Shown here: piece by piece, positions 8,229-19,365 of the stretch
Layout of the letters: every line of letters begins with the position of its first letter
How positions within the stretch are numbered: position 1 is the first letter of the stretch
From: Rhodococcus xishaensis
GTDB taxonomy: Bacteria > Actinomycetota > Actinomycetes > Mycobacteriales > Mycobacteriaceae
Direction of reading: 5' to 3'
Assembly (NCBI RefSeq): GCF_004011825.1
Contig: NZ_RKLO01000004.1
Location: 240,783-304,782, forward strand
Length of the DNA stretch: 64,000 nucleotides
Program-made: the position numbers and the translations under genes
Notes under the pieces: model-generated
The model's database searches: none
What the model was told of the DNA's origin: nothing
Seen by the model: the letters and a program-made list of their open reading frames with translations, nothing else

Positions 8229-8510
8229 ATGAGGCAGAAGTTCAGAAAGACCGCCCGAGTGGTCGCAGTAGCCGCCGCCCTAACCCTGGCGAGCGGTCTA
8301 GGCGGCGCAGTCACCGCATCCGCAGCTGAGTTGGAATCGACTCCGTCGGTGCCCGGTACCCAATCCGAGCAGAGTGGACCCGATGCGTTGCTGCAGGAGG
8401 AGGGGCTACTCCTCGAGGAGGGGCTGATCCTCGACGATGGTGGCGGGCTGTTCTTTGGGCCCGGTGGCGGGCCCGGCGGTGGCACGAACTTCGGGTTCCC
8501 GCTGCTGTAG
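8229..8510 (+). CDS. Small secreted protein, array member 2 (type A)
   Basis: 93 residues. Same signal peptide as member 1 (MRQKFRKTARVV, then TASAA). The mature region is acidic, with PSVPGTQSEQSGPDALLQEE, two Leu/Glu blocks (GLLLEEGLILDDGG) and a Gly-rich stretch ending in NFGFPLL. This ending is shared only with member 4, which defines type A. No recognisable domain. Ribosome site GAAAGGCAGG lies just upstream. Confidence 0.75.
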   Translation: MRQKFRKTARVVAVAAALTLASGLGGAVTASAAELESTPSVPGTQSEQSGPDALLQEEGLLLEEGLILDDGGGLFFGPGGGPGGGTNFGFPLL

Positions 8511-8572
8511 GCAAAGCACGCGCTCCGGGTGCAAGCGACACCGGTCGGTTGATCATCGGTCTACGCTGAAGG

Positions 8573-8645
8573 TATACCGCCTCAGCGTCGGATGACCCTT
8601 GGCATCGGTGGAAGCCGCGGCCTGGGTGCCACCCTCGCTGACGAA
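8573..8645 (+). pseudogene. SDR 5' remnant 2 (short type)
   Basis: About 70 bp align with the first codons of the intact SDR at 9933: CCGCCTCAGCGTC, then GGTGGAAGCCGCGGCCTGGG. The start codon has become ATA and the match breaks off after the glycine-rich loop. Non-functional; one of four graded remnants. Confidence 0.7.
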
Positions 8646-8680
8646 TCGTAAAGCAGGGACGAATCGAAAGGCAGGGGATC

Positions 8681-8899
8681 ATGAGGCACAAGTTCAGGAA
8701 GAGCGCCCGGATGGTCGCGGCCGCAGCCGCCCTGACCCTGGCGATTGGTGTCGGTGGTGTGGCCACTGCATCCGCCGCCGAGGTCGAATCGACTCCCTCG
8801 GTGCCCAACACCCAACCCCAGCAGCAAACCGGACCCGGTCCCTTGCTGCTAGAGGAGGGGCTGCTACTCGAGCAGGGTCCGCTACTCGGCCTGCTGTAG
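8681..8899 (+). CDS. Small secreted protein, array member 3 (type B)
   Basis: 72 residues. Signal peptide as in the other members (MRHKFRKSARMV, then TASAA). The mature part is about 39 residues: ESTPSVPNTQPQQ, then PLLLEEGLLLEQGPLLGLL at the C-terminus. No Gly tail and no Cys. It differs from member 5 at few positions. Unknown function. The short, Leu/Glu-rich mature chain with a Leu-Leu end could be an exported peptide or a membrane-interacting one. Confidence 0.75.
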   Translation: MRHKFRKSARMVAAAAALTLAIGVGGVATASAAEVESTPSVPNTQPQQQTGPGPLLLEEGLLLEQGPLLGLL

Positions 8900-8963
8900 G
8901 CAAACCGCGCGGCCCCGGCTGCGAACGACACCGGCGGTTTGATCATCGGTCCACGCTGACGGC

Positions 8964-9119
8964 ACGCCGCCTCAGCGTCCGATAGCCCTTCCCACGATGG
9001 AAGCCGCGGCCCGGGCGCCACCATCGCCCCGAGCTCGCCTCCACCGACCGATTGATCTCCGTTGGACGCAGCGCCGAATCCCTCTACCCGATCGCGAGGG
9101 AATCGACCCCGACGCCGAA
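8964..9119 (+). pseudogene. SDR 5' remnant 3 (long type)
   Basis: Homologous over about 150 bp to the intact SDR start (CCGCCTCAGCGTCCGATAG, then GAAGCCGCGGCCCGGGCG and GTTGGACGCAGCGCCGAATC). The initiator reads ACG and small indels shift the frame. It ends with the same ACTGAACAAACTGAACACGG tail as remnant 1, so remnants 1 and 3 come from the same duplication. Confidence 0.75.
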
Positions 9120-9194
9120 CTGAACAAACTGAACACGGGACTACTGCCCGCGCTGACGACTCGTAAGCAGGGACGAATCGAAAGGCAGGGGATC

Positions 9195-9473
9195 ATGAGG
9201 CAGAAGTTCAGGAAGAACGCCCGGGTGGCGGCGGTAGCTGTCGCCCTAGCCCTGGCGACCGGTGTCGGAGGTGCGGCCACCGCATCCGCCGCCGAGTTCG
9301 AATCGACTCCCTCGGTGCCCGGCACCCAACCCGAGCAGGGTGGACCCGATGCCTTGCTGCTGGAGGAGGGCCTGCTACTCGAGGACGAGCTGATCCTCGA
9401 CGAGGGTGCGGGGCTGTTCTATGGATTCGGGATCGGCGGCGATGGCGTGAACTTCGGGTTCCCGCTGCTGTAG
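9195..9473 (+). CDS. Small secreted protein, array member 4 (type A)
   Basis: 92 residues from the ATG at 9195, chosen because the family leader MRQKFRK begins there and the ribosome site GAAAGGCAGG lies just upstream. Signal peptide then ESTPSVPGTQPEQGGPDALL, EEGLLLEDELILDEGAG and a Gly-containing tail ending NFGFPLL, nearly as in member 2. Acidic mature region, no Cys, no known domain. Confidence 0.75.
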   Translation: MRQKFRKNARVAAVAVALALATGVGGAATASAAEFESTPSVPGTQPEQGGPDALLLEEGLLLEDELILDEGAGLFYGFGIGGDGVNFGFPLL

Positions 9474-9531
9474 GCGAAGCACGCGCCCCGAGTGCACGCG
9501 ACACCGTCGGTTGATCATCGGCCTGCGCTGA

Positions 9532-9612
9532 TGGCAAACCGCCTCAGCGTCGATAGCCCTTGTCAGCCCTGGTCACCAACGGAAGCGGCGGCCTGGGTGG
9601 CATCCGCGCTGA
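9532..9612 (+). pseudogene. SDR 5' remnant 4 (short type)
   Basis: About 80 bp resemble the start of the intact SDR (CCGCCTCAGCGTCGATAGCC, then ACGGAAGCGGCGGCCTGGGT). The initiator is lost (AAA) and the frame is broken. It ends at the same point as remnant 2, which pairs these two. Confidence 0.7.
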
Positions 9613-9649
9613 CGAATCGAAAGGCAGGGACGAATCGAAAGGCAGGGAC

Positions 9650-9868
9650 ATGAGGCACGAGTTCAGGAAGAGCGCCCGGATGGTCGCGGCCGCAGCCGCC
9701 CTAACCCTGGCGATCGGTGTCGGTGGTGCGGCCACCGCATCCGCCGGCGAGTTCGAATCGACTCCCTCGGCACCCAGCACCCAACCCCAGGAGCGAACCG
9801 GACCCGATCCCTTGCTGCTCGAGGAGGGGCTGCTACTCGAGCAGGCCCCGCTGCTCGGCTTGCTGTAG
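9650..9868 (+). CDS. Small secreted protein, array member 5 (type B)
   Basis: 72 residues from the ATG at 9650 (MRHEFRKSARMV), preceded by two tandem copies of the GACGAATCGAAAGGCAGGGA ribosome-site segment. Signal peptide, then ESTPSAPSTQPQE and PLLLEEGLLLEQAPLLGLL. Closest to member 3. It is followed after 64 bp by the intact SDR gene, the arrangement from which the remnants behind the other members derive. Confidence 0.75.
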   Translation: MRHEFRKSARMVAAAAALTLAIGVGGAATASAGEFESTPSAPSTQPQERTGPDPLLLEEGLLLEQAPLLGLL

Positions 9869-9932
9869 GCAAACCGGGCGGCCTCGGCTGCGAGCGACAC
9901 CGGCAGGTTGATCATCGGTCTACGCTGACGGC

Positions 9933-10622
9933 ATGCCGCCTCAGCGTCCGATAGCACTTGTCACCGGTGGAAGCCGCGGCCTGGGCGCCGCCATCGCCCG
10001 CGAGCTCGCCCCCACCCACCAGTTGATCCTCGGTGGGCGCAGCGCCGAGTCGCTCGAACCGATCGCGGGGGAATTGGCCGCGGCACCGTGGCCAGTCGAC
10101 CTCACCGACTACGCGGCCGTTGAGGAGGCCGTCGCCGAGATCGACCGGCTGGACGTGTTGGTACACAACGCGGGCGTCGCCGAGTTGGGGACCATCGAGG
10201 AGACGTCGGTCGACACTTGGCGTTGGACGTTCGAGGCCAACGTCATTGCCGTCGCCGAACTGACCCGGCTACTGTTGCCCGCGCTGCGGGCGTCATATGG
10301 GCATGTGGTGTTGATCAACTCAGGTTCGGGCCTGCGCGTGAACGCAGGCTGGGGCGCGTACGCGGCGAGCAAGTTCGCGCTGCGCGCGTTCGGTGACGCC
10401 CTGCGGCTCGAAGAGCCGGCGCTGCGGGTGACGTCGATCCACCCAGGACGGATCGACACCGATATGCAGCGCGCACTCGTCGCGACGGAAGGCGATGAAT
10501 ACGACGCCGACCGGTTCCTCACTCCGCAGACTGTGGCGCGCGCCGTCCGCAACGCCATCGAAACGCCAGGGGACGCACACCCCACCGAGATCGTGTTGAG
10601 GCCGATACCGCGTCGGAAGTGA
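9933..10622 (+). CDS. SDR family oxidoreductase (intact parent of the array remnants)
   Basis: 229 residues. A classical short-chain dehydrogenase: VTGGSRGLGAAIA (TGxxxGxG), DVLVHNAGVAELG, LINSGSGLRVNAG (catalytic Ser) and YAASKFALRAF (YxxxK). The C-terminal part is short for the family, with an IHPGRIDTDMQRAL block. Substrate unknown. It follows array member 5 by 64 bp and its 5' end has been copied four times between the small-protein genes, so it was linked to the ancestral small-protein gene. Confidence 0.88.
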   Translation: MPPQRPIALVTGGSRGLGAAIARELAPTHQLILGGRSAESLEPIAGELAAAPWPVDLTDYAAVEEAVAEIDRLDVLVHNAGVAELGTIEETSVDTWRWTFEANVIAVAELTRLLLPALRASYGHVVLINSGSGLRVNAGWGAYAASKFALRAFGDALRLEEPALRVTSIHPGRIDTDMQRALVATEGDEYDADRFLTPQTVARAVRNAIETPGDAHPTEIVLRPIPRRK

Positions 10623-10713
10623 CCACAGAGGGCAGTGATCCCGACTCGCGGACACTCCCGACAATCCGCCTAAGCACGCTGTTCGGCACCTCGGCGGTGC
10701 TAGCGTGCCGCGC

Positions 10714-12204
10714 ATGCCAGGAAATCGGGGGGGATTCCGGGACAGAATGGTCGTCACCATGCTCGCGGTGATCTTGGTGATCGGGGGCGGGGCGATCGGG
10801 GGTGGCTCGACGGGCACGGCTGCGGCCCAGTCGATCGGCAGCACCGGCAGCGCCGGTGGAGAGGGTTCGGTCGGCACCGGCTCCTGGACGGACGGAACCG
10901 GCTCGGACGGAACCGCATCGAACGGCACCACCTCTGTCACCGGCTCACTGGGGACAGCGTCGTACGCCAGATCGCCGCTGGGCTCCTGGATGCCGGGCGT
11001 GGTCGGCTCGTTGATCTCGGAACCTGATCTTGACCCACCGGGACTCGAGACACTCCGCGCGGAGATGATGCCCTCCCCGTTGGGTGAACCCTTCTTCGAC
11101 GAGTACCCGCCTGGATTGGATGCGATGGAAAACGGCGAGGTCATCGAGACCCGCGACGTGACGCCGGTCGCACGGCAACTCCTGAGCGAACCGGTACGCG
11201 AGGTCCGGCAGTTCAAGGTGAAGACCACCGACGCGGCCGACGAGCCGTCGTTCGCGACCGCGACGCTCATCGTCCCCGCCGCTCCGTGGCCCGGTCCCGG
11301 TCCCCGACCGGTCGTGGTGAACAACGTGCCGATCAACGGACTCGGGCGAGCCTGCACGCCCTCGTACACCCTCGCGCACGGCATCACCCCGTCGACGAAC
11401 CCCTACGAACGACTCCGGCCAGTCACGACGCAGGCAGAACAACGCGGTTACGCAGTGCTTATCACCGATCACGAAGGCCCCCGGATGGCCTACGGGGAAC
11501 CAATCGTCGCCGGACGCGCGATCCTCGACACCATCCGCGGCATGCGAAACCTGTACCCGGCGGAGTTCGGCGACAGCAAGCTCGCGTTGACCGGCTACTC
11601 GGGGGGTTCGATCGCCACGCACGGGGCGGTCAAGCTGATCGACTCGTACGCACCCGAACTCGCCGACGATATCGTCGGCGCCGCACTCGGGGGACTGCCG
11701 GCCGACTTCGAGATGCTCGGGCGCACCATGAACGGCAATCTCGCCAGCGGGTACTTCCTCGCCGCACTCTTCGGGGTCATGCGGGAACACCCCGAGACCC
11801 TCCCGTTGATCAACGATCTCGGACAGCGCCTGCTCATCTCGTCCCTGAAGGACCAGTGCATCAGCGATCTCGCCCTCCTGGGCGTCCTGCACATCCCGGT
11901 AGAAGCCCTCGCGAACGTCAAGAGTGCACTGAATACTCCTGTCGCACACGACATCTACACGGACCTGAAAATGGAGGACCTCAAGTCCGGCACCCCGCTG
12001 TACATATTCCACGGCGGGCAGGAGTTCTGGGTCCCCGTACTGGGCGCGCGCAACCTGTTCGACGAGCAGTGCGGGTATGGAGTCGACACTGTGTACCGGC
12101 AGGTCCCCGGTGAGCACATCATCGCCCCGTTCACCGGCACCCCCGGCGCGTTCGACTGGATCGACGCCCGGCTTGCCGGAGAACCCGCACCATCCGACTG
12201 TTGA
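10714..12204 (+). CDS. Secreted lipase, LIP (secretory lipase) family
   Basis: About 496 residues. A basic N-terminus and a hydrophobic segment (MLAVILVIGGGAIGGG) with TAAAQ form a signal peptide. A Ser/Gly/Thr-rich spacer follows, then an alpha/beta-hydrolase of the fungal/actinobacterial secretory lipase type: VVVNNVPINGLGRACTPSY, DHEGPRMAYGEP, the nucleophile elbow LTGYSGGSIATHG (GxSxG), PLYIFHGGQEFWVPV and GEHIIAPFTGTPGAFDWI with the likely catalytic His. It should hydrolyse acyl esters outside the cell. The start is uncertain: GTG 10705 and ATG 10747 are in frame too. Confidence 0.85.
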   Translation: MPGNRGGFRDRMVVTMLAVILVIGGGAIGGGSTGTAAAQSIGSTGSAGGEGSVGTGSWTDGTGSDGTASNGTTSVTGSLGTASYARSPLGSWMPGVVGSLISEPDLDPPGLETLRAEMMPSPLGEPFFDEYPPGLDAMENGEVIETRDVTPVARQLLSEPVREVRQFKVKTTDAADEPSFATATLIVPAAPWPGPGPRPVVVNNVPINGLGRACTPSYTLAHGITPSTNPYERLRPVTTQAEQRGYAVLITDHEGPRMAYGEPIVAGRAILDTIRGMRNLYPAEFGDSKLALTGYSGGSIATHGAVKLIDSYAPELADDIVGAALGGLPADFEMLGRTMNGNLASGYFLAALFGVMREHPETLPLINDLGQRLLISSLKDQCISDLALLGVLHIPVEALANVKSALNTPVAHDIYTDLKMEDLKSGTPLYIFHGGQEFWVPVLGARNLFDEQCGYGVDTVYRQVPGEHIIAPFTGTPGAFDWIDARLAGEPAPSDC

Positions 12205-12231
12205 AACGTCTCCGACGAACAGAGCACCACC

Positions 12232-12274
12232 GACGGGTTCCATCACCCGCTCACTGCGCGTGACGGAACCCGTC
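12232..12274. terminator. Bidirectional terminator between lipase gene and leuS
   Basis: A 10-bp perfect stem GACGGGTTCC (12232-12241) against 12265-12274, with additional TCAC/GTGA pairing inside. It lies between convergent stops at 12204 and 12286. Confidence 0.65.
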
Positions 12275-12285
12275 AGCGGTTACCT

Positions 12286-15195
<2,910 letters not shown>

Positions 15196-15297
15196 TGTGG
15201 TCGCTATCTACTTGGATGACGGAAATTCCGCAAACCAGGGTAAAGGCTGGTCGGCCCCGGGGGCACATGCCCGTCGGACCGGGCTTATCGTGGATGC

Positions 15298-15696
15298 GTG
15301 CTCATTGTCGCTGTCGTCCTGTTCTTCGCCGCTGTCGGCCTCGCCGCGCTGGGCATCGCCGGACTGACCGGTCGGCTCAGTCGCAACCGCTGGGCCGGGG
15401 TGCGTACCCCCGAATCGCTCCGCGACGACGAGGCGTTCGCGCTGGCCAACAAGGTCGCAGCACCCACGATACTGGCGTCCGCCGTGGTCCTGGGGATCGG
15501 CGGTGTCGCCGCCACCCTGCTCGACGGCATCCTGCCGATCTTCGCGGTGAGCGTCTCCGTCGTCGCCGCCCTCCTCACCGCCGCCGTCGGCGGCACCCTC
15601 GGCTCACGCGCCGCCGGTGCACTGCCCGAGGAGACCAGCGGTTGCGGCACCTCGTGCGGCGCCTGCAGCCTCCAGGGCGCCTGCGAGCCTGCCTGA
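15298..15696 (+). CDS. SdpI-family membrane protein with Cys-rich tail
   Basis: 132 residues from a GTG. Three hydrophobic segments (about 1-24, 56-74 and 79-95) flank a short RLSRNRWAGVRTPESL loop, which is characteristic of the SdpI/YhfL family, known from Bacillus as immunity and signalling membrane proteins. The tail is unusual: CGTSCGACSLQGAC carries four cysteines after a polar stretch and could bind metal. It is followed 17 nt downstream by a second membrane-protein gene and is probably co-transcribed with it. Confidence 0.75.
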   Translation: MLIVAVVLFFAAVGLAALGIAGLTGRLSRNRWAGVRTPESLRDDEAFALANKVAAPTILASAVVLGIGGVAATLLDGILPIFAVSVSVVAALLTAAVGGTLGSRAAGALPEETSGCGTSCGACSLQGACEPA

Positions 15697-15713
15697 CTGG
15701 TTGAATTTCGAGT

Positions 15714-16694
15714 GTGACCACCCCGCCAACCGGCCCGCGTGTCGTCGACCACGCCGGCGCCATCTTCGGTCTCGCCGTTCCGGTGCTGGCCGCGGCCGCG
15801 GGCGTCGCGGTGACATACGTCCTCGAACCCCGCCTGCCCGAACTGATTGCCACCCCCTGGTCCGGTAGCGCGCCGGAAGCCCTCGTGAGCCCCACCACGA
15901 GCGCATGGTCCCTCGCGGCGATCGTGCTGATCGTCGGCGGCGGCTGCGGCGCCATCGCCGCACTCGCCCAGGCCCGGCTGATGATGCGCCGGATCATGTT
16001 GCTGCTCGGGCTGACCATCGTCGGGGGTCTTCTCGCCGCCGCCGTCGCGACGACCGTGCGGCAACTCGATGCAACGACGGTGGTCGACGCGCCCCTGCAC
16101 GTCGGCGCGATCGGTCTCGGCCTCGCCGTCGGCGCCATCGTGGGCTTGGTCGGCGCTTCGCTGTTGCGCGACCATCGCGTCCGTACCACCGCCACCGAGG
16201 CACCGGCGGCGGATCTGCCCCGGGGCGCCGTCGAGTTGCCCATCACCGGCCAGGTCGGGATGAGCGCGGGCGAACTCGCCGCCACGGGCGCGGCCCTCGT
16301 CGCACCGGCGGCGCTGGTGTGCTGGCTGGCGGACACATGGTGGCCGCTGGGCATGTACCTGCCGTTCGTGCTACTCGCGATGACAATCCTGCAGTTCCGC
16401 CTCGTCGTCGACGCGGAGAGCATCCGCGTGCAGAACATGGGCATGTCGGCGATCGAGTACGGCACCGAAGAGGTGCTCGGCGCGAAGGTCGCGCAGGTGC
16501 GCCCGTTCCAGGACTTCGGCGGCTGGGGCTTCAAGTCGAAGGGGCGCGGCGACCAGGGCGTCGTCACACGCACGGGACCGGCCGTCGTGATCACCTTCGC
16601 GTGCGGCGATCGACTCACCGTCACCACGCCCCGGGCCGAGGAGATCGCCGGGGCCCTCAACACCCTCGCCGACCAGCGCCTGACCCGGTCCTGA
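15714..16694 (+). CDS. Multi-pass membrane protein, DUF1648/SdpI-associated type
   Basis: 326 residues from a GTG. Hydrophobic segments near residues 13-34, 62-85, 95-112, 130-148 and 205-232 suggest five membrane spans. The C-terminal about 90 residues (FRLVVDAESIRVQNMGMSA, then VRPFQDFGGWGFKSKGRGDQ) resemble bacterial PH-like domains fused to DUF1648-type proteins. Such genes commonly sit next to sdpI-like genes, as here. The cellular role is not known. Confidence 0.65.
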   Translation: MTTPPTGPRVVDHAGAIFGLAVPVLAAAAGVAVTYVLEPRLPELIATPWSGSAPEALVSPTTSAWSLAAIVLIVGGGCGAIAALAQARLMMRRIMLLLGLTIVGGLLAAAVATTVRQLDATTVVDAPLHVGAIGLGLAVGAIVGLVGASLLRDHRVRTTATEAPAADLPRGAVELPITGQVGMSAGELAATGAALVAPAALVCWLADTWWPLGMYLPFVLLAMTILQFRLVVDAESIRVQNMGMSAIEYGTEEVLGAKVAQVRPFQDFGGWGFKSKGRGDQGVVTRTGPAVVITFACGDRLTVTTPRAEEIAGALNTLADQRLTRS

Positions 16695-16778
16695 CCGCCG
16701 CCGCGCGACCGCCCGATGGCTTGAACGCCGTACGGCACCGTGCTGCGGGCCTGGTCCTGGAACGTATACCGTTTGACG

Positions 16779-17765
16779 GTGAAGTTTCTGAACAGGCTCT
16801 ACATCGACGGCTTCATCCTTTCGATCGCGGCCGTCGCGATCCTCGGGAGCCTGTTCCCCGTCTCCGGCACTGGCCAGACGGTGCTGGACTGGACCACCAA
16901 GATCGCGATCGGACTCCTTTTCCTGCTCTACGGCGCGCGACTGTCCCCCGCCGAGGCACTGCACGGTCTCAAGCACTGGCGACTGCACTCGGTGGTGCTC
17001 GCTGCGACTTTCGTGCTGTTTCCGCTCATCGGCCTGGCGCTGCGGATCCTGGCGCCGACCGTGATCAGCGACGACTTGTACACCGGCATCCTCTACCTGT
17101 GCCTGGTGCCGTCGACGGTTCAATCGTCGATCGCGTTCACCTCGATCGCGCGGGGCAACGTCGCAGGCGCGATCGTGAGCGCGTCACTGTCCAACCTTCT
17201 GGGGGTCTTCGTCACCCCACTGCTGGTGATCCTGCTGATGAGCACGACCGGTCAGGCCACCGTCGACCCCTCCTCGGTGATCGACATCATGCTGCAGTTG
17301 CTACTACCGTTCATGGTCGGACAGCTCATTCGGCCGCTCGTCATCGACTGGCTCATGAGGCACGCCGAACCGACCAAACTCGTCGACCGCGGCTCGATCC
17401 TGCTCGTGGTGTTCTCGGCGTTCAGCGTTTCGATGGCGGACGACATCTGGAGCACCGTGACCGCTATCGAGATCGTTGCCGTGGTGGCGGTGTGCGTGTT
17501 GATCCTCGCGGCGGTGCTCGGGATCACCGCGTTCGCCGGTGCGAAGCTCGGATTCTCCCTGCCGGACCGCATCGTCATCATCTTCTGCGGCTCCAAGAAG
17601 AGTCTGGCGACAGGCCTGCCGATGGCGTCGGTGCTGTTCGCGGGGCAGCCCATCGGTCTGATAGTGCTACCACTGATGATCTTCCACCAGATCCAGTTGA
17701 TCGTGTGCGCCGCGCTCGCGCAGCGGCTCGCCAAGCGCTCGGATCCCGAGGCCGTCACCTCCTGA
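16779..17765 (+). CDS. Bile acid:sodium symporter (BASS/SBF-like) family transporter
   Basis: 328 residues from the GTG at 16779, chosen because the family N-terminus (KFLNRLYIDGFIL) begins there; the frame is open 13 codons further up. Nine or ten hydrophobic segments. The SBF-like blocks TTKIAIGLLFLLYGARLSP, CLVPSTVQSSIAFTSIARGN, SLSNLLGVFVTPLL, IVIIFCGSKKSLATGLPMA and LPLMIFHQIQLIVCA are well kept. Members move organic anions with sodium. The substrate is not predictable. Confidence 0.88.
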   Translation: MKFLNRLYIDGFILSIAAVAILGSLFPVSGTGQTVLDWTTKIAIGLLFLLYGARLSPAEALHGLKHWRLHSVVLAATFVLFPLIGLALRILAPTVISDDLYTGILYLCLVPSTVQSSIAFTSIARGNVAGAIVSASLSNLLGVFVTPLLVILLMSTTGQATVDPSSVIDIMLQLLLPFMVGQLIRPLVIDWLMRHAEPTKLVDRGSILLVVFSAFSVSMADDIWSTVTAIEIVAVVAVCVLILAAVLGITAFAGAKLGFSLPDRIVIIFCGSKKSLATGLPMASVLFAGQPIGLIVLPLMIFHQIQLIVCAALAQRLAKRSDPEAVTS

Positions 17766-17886
17766 CCGAACCGTGAGTTCACGCCCGCCTGAGCGATGGC
17801 TGCGGTTCAATGAGTGCGGGCGCGCCTGCGCTGTTCAGGTGCGCGCTGTTCGGGTGGTCCCAGGCAGCTGTGTATCGGAGGCGAGC

Positions 17887-19275
17887 ATGAGCGAGAACCA
17901 TCACCATCGCGAACCCCAGGACGTCATCGCGCCCGCCTACACGGGTCGACTCGAGACGAACCCGGTTCCCGCGCTTCGCCTGCCCCACGATTCGATGGAC
18001 CCACGGGCCGCCCACCGGTTCATCCACGACGAACTGATGCTCGACGGCAGTTCTCGCCTCAACCTCGCGACGTTCGTGACGACGTGGATGGACCCCGAGG
18101 CCACAGCTCTGATGGCGGAGACGTTCGACAAGAACCTCATCGACAAGGACGAGTATCCGGCGACGTCGGCCATCGAACAGCGTTGCGTCAACATGGTCGC
18201 CGCGCTGTTCAACGCACCGGGGCTGTCGGACACCGATCCGGGGGCGGCAACCGGCGTCTCGACGATCGGCTCGAGCGAGGCGGTGATGCTCGCCGGGCTG
18301 GCGATGAAGTGGCGCTGGCGGCAGGCGCGCGAGGGCGCCGGACGGGACGCGTCCAAGCCGAAACTGGTGATGGGCAGCAATGTTCAGGTGGTCTGGGAGA
18401 AGTTCTGCCGCTACTTCGACGTCCAACCGGTATACCTGCCGATGGAACCGGGCCGGTATGTGATCACGCCCGAACAGGTGACGGCAGCGGTCGACGAGAA
18501 CACCATCGGCGTGGTCGCGATTCTCGGAACCACCTACACCGGCGAACTCGAACCGGTCGAGGAGATCGCCCTGGCGCTCGACGAACTCGCCGCGGGCGGC
18601 GGCCCCGACGTCCCGGTACACGTGGACGCCGCCAGCGGCGGATTCGTAGTCCCCTTCGTGAATCCGGATATGTTGTGGGACTTCAGGATTCCTCGTGTCG
18701 TGTCGATCAACGTGAGCGGTCACAAGTACGGCCTCACCTATCCCGGTATCGGGTTCGTAGTCTGGCGCGATCCCGAACACCTACCCGAGGAACTGGTCTT
18801 CCGGGTCAACTACCTGGGTGGCGACATGCCGACGTTTACTCTCAACTTCTCGCGGCCGGGAAGCCAGCTCGTGGGGCAGTACTACAACTTCCTGCGGCTG
18901 GGCCACGCCGGGTACCGGCGCATCATGAGGGCTCTGCGTGGTACCGCAATGTGGTTGAGTGACAGGCTCTCCGAGGCAGGCGACTTCCACGTCATCAGCG
19001 ATGGCTCGGCGATCCCGGTCATCGCATTCGAACTCGCCGAGGAGCTGGGCTTCACCGTCTTCGACATCTCCCACGAGCTGCGTTCCCGCGGCTGGCAGGT
19101 CCCCGCCTACACAATGCCCGCCGCCGCCACGGAAGTAGCGGTACTGCGCATCGTCGTACGCGAGGGCTTCAACGCCGACCTCGCCCGTCTGCTGTTCGAT
19201 GACATCGTCACGGTCTGCGGCTACCTTCGCCGGGGCGCCGCATACCGCCCGGAGGCTCGACACTTCGCGCACTGA
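17887..19275 (+). CDS. gadB: Glutamate decarboxylase
   Basis: 462 residues from the ATG at 17887, with GGAGG just upstream. A PLP enzyme of group II that makes GABA from glutamate and consumes a proton. Family blocks: LNLATFVTTWMDPEA, DKNLIDKDEYPATSAIEQRCVNM, GSSEAVMLAGLAMKWRWR, HVDAASGGFVVPF and the PLP lysine Lys280 in NVSGHKYGLTYPGIGFVVWR. The length and C-terminus (EVAVLRIVVREGFN) are normal. No glutamate/GABA antiporter gene lies next to it, so a metabolic GABA-shunt role is as likely as acid resistance. Confidence 0.95.
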   Translation: MSENHHHREPQDVIAPAYTGRLETNPVPALRLPHDSMDPRAAHRFIHDELMLDGSSRLNLATFVTTWMDPEATALMAETFDKNLIDKDEYPATSAIEQRCVNMVAALFNAPGLSDTDPGAATGVSTIGSSEAVMLAGLAMKWRWRQAREGAGRDASKPKLVMGSNVQVVWEKFCRYFDVQPVYLPMEPGRYVITPEQVTAAVDENTIGVVAILGTTYTGELEPVEEIALALDELAAGGGPDVPVHVDAASGGFVVPFVNPDMLWDFRIPRVVSINVSGHKYGLTYPGIGFVVWRDPEHLPEELVFRVNYLGGDMPTFTLNFSRPGSQLVGQYYNFLRLGHAGYRRIMRALRGTAMWLSDRLSEAGDFHVISDGSAIPVIAFELAEELGFTVFDISHELRSRGWQVPAYTMPAAATEVAVLRIVVREGFNADLARLLFDDIVTVCGYLRRGAAYRPEARHFAH

Positions 19276-19365
19276 CCCCGCCGGGTGGTAATCCTGGACG
19301 GTTACAACAAGGTTCGTGGACGATGAAGCTGCGACATTGCACTAGTTCGGGGAGGATGGGATGCA

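Larger units (their letters stand above)
7641..9932 (+). repeat. Tandem array of five secreted-protein units, period of two
   Basis: Members 1, 3, 5 are type B and 2, 4 are type A. Spacers behind B members 1 and 3 are about 300 bp with a long SDR remnant. Spacers behind A members are about 170 bp with a short remnant. Member starts 2 and 4 are 966 bp apart and 3 and 5 are 969 bp apart. The array therefore looks built by duplicating gene plus SDR 5' end, then duplicating the resulting pair. Confidence 0.8.
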
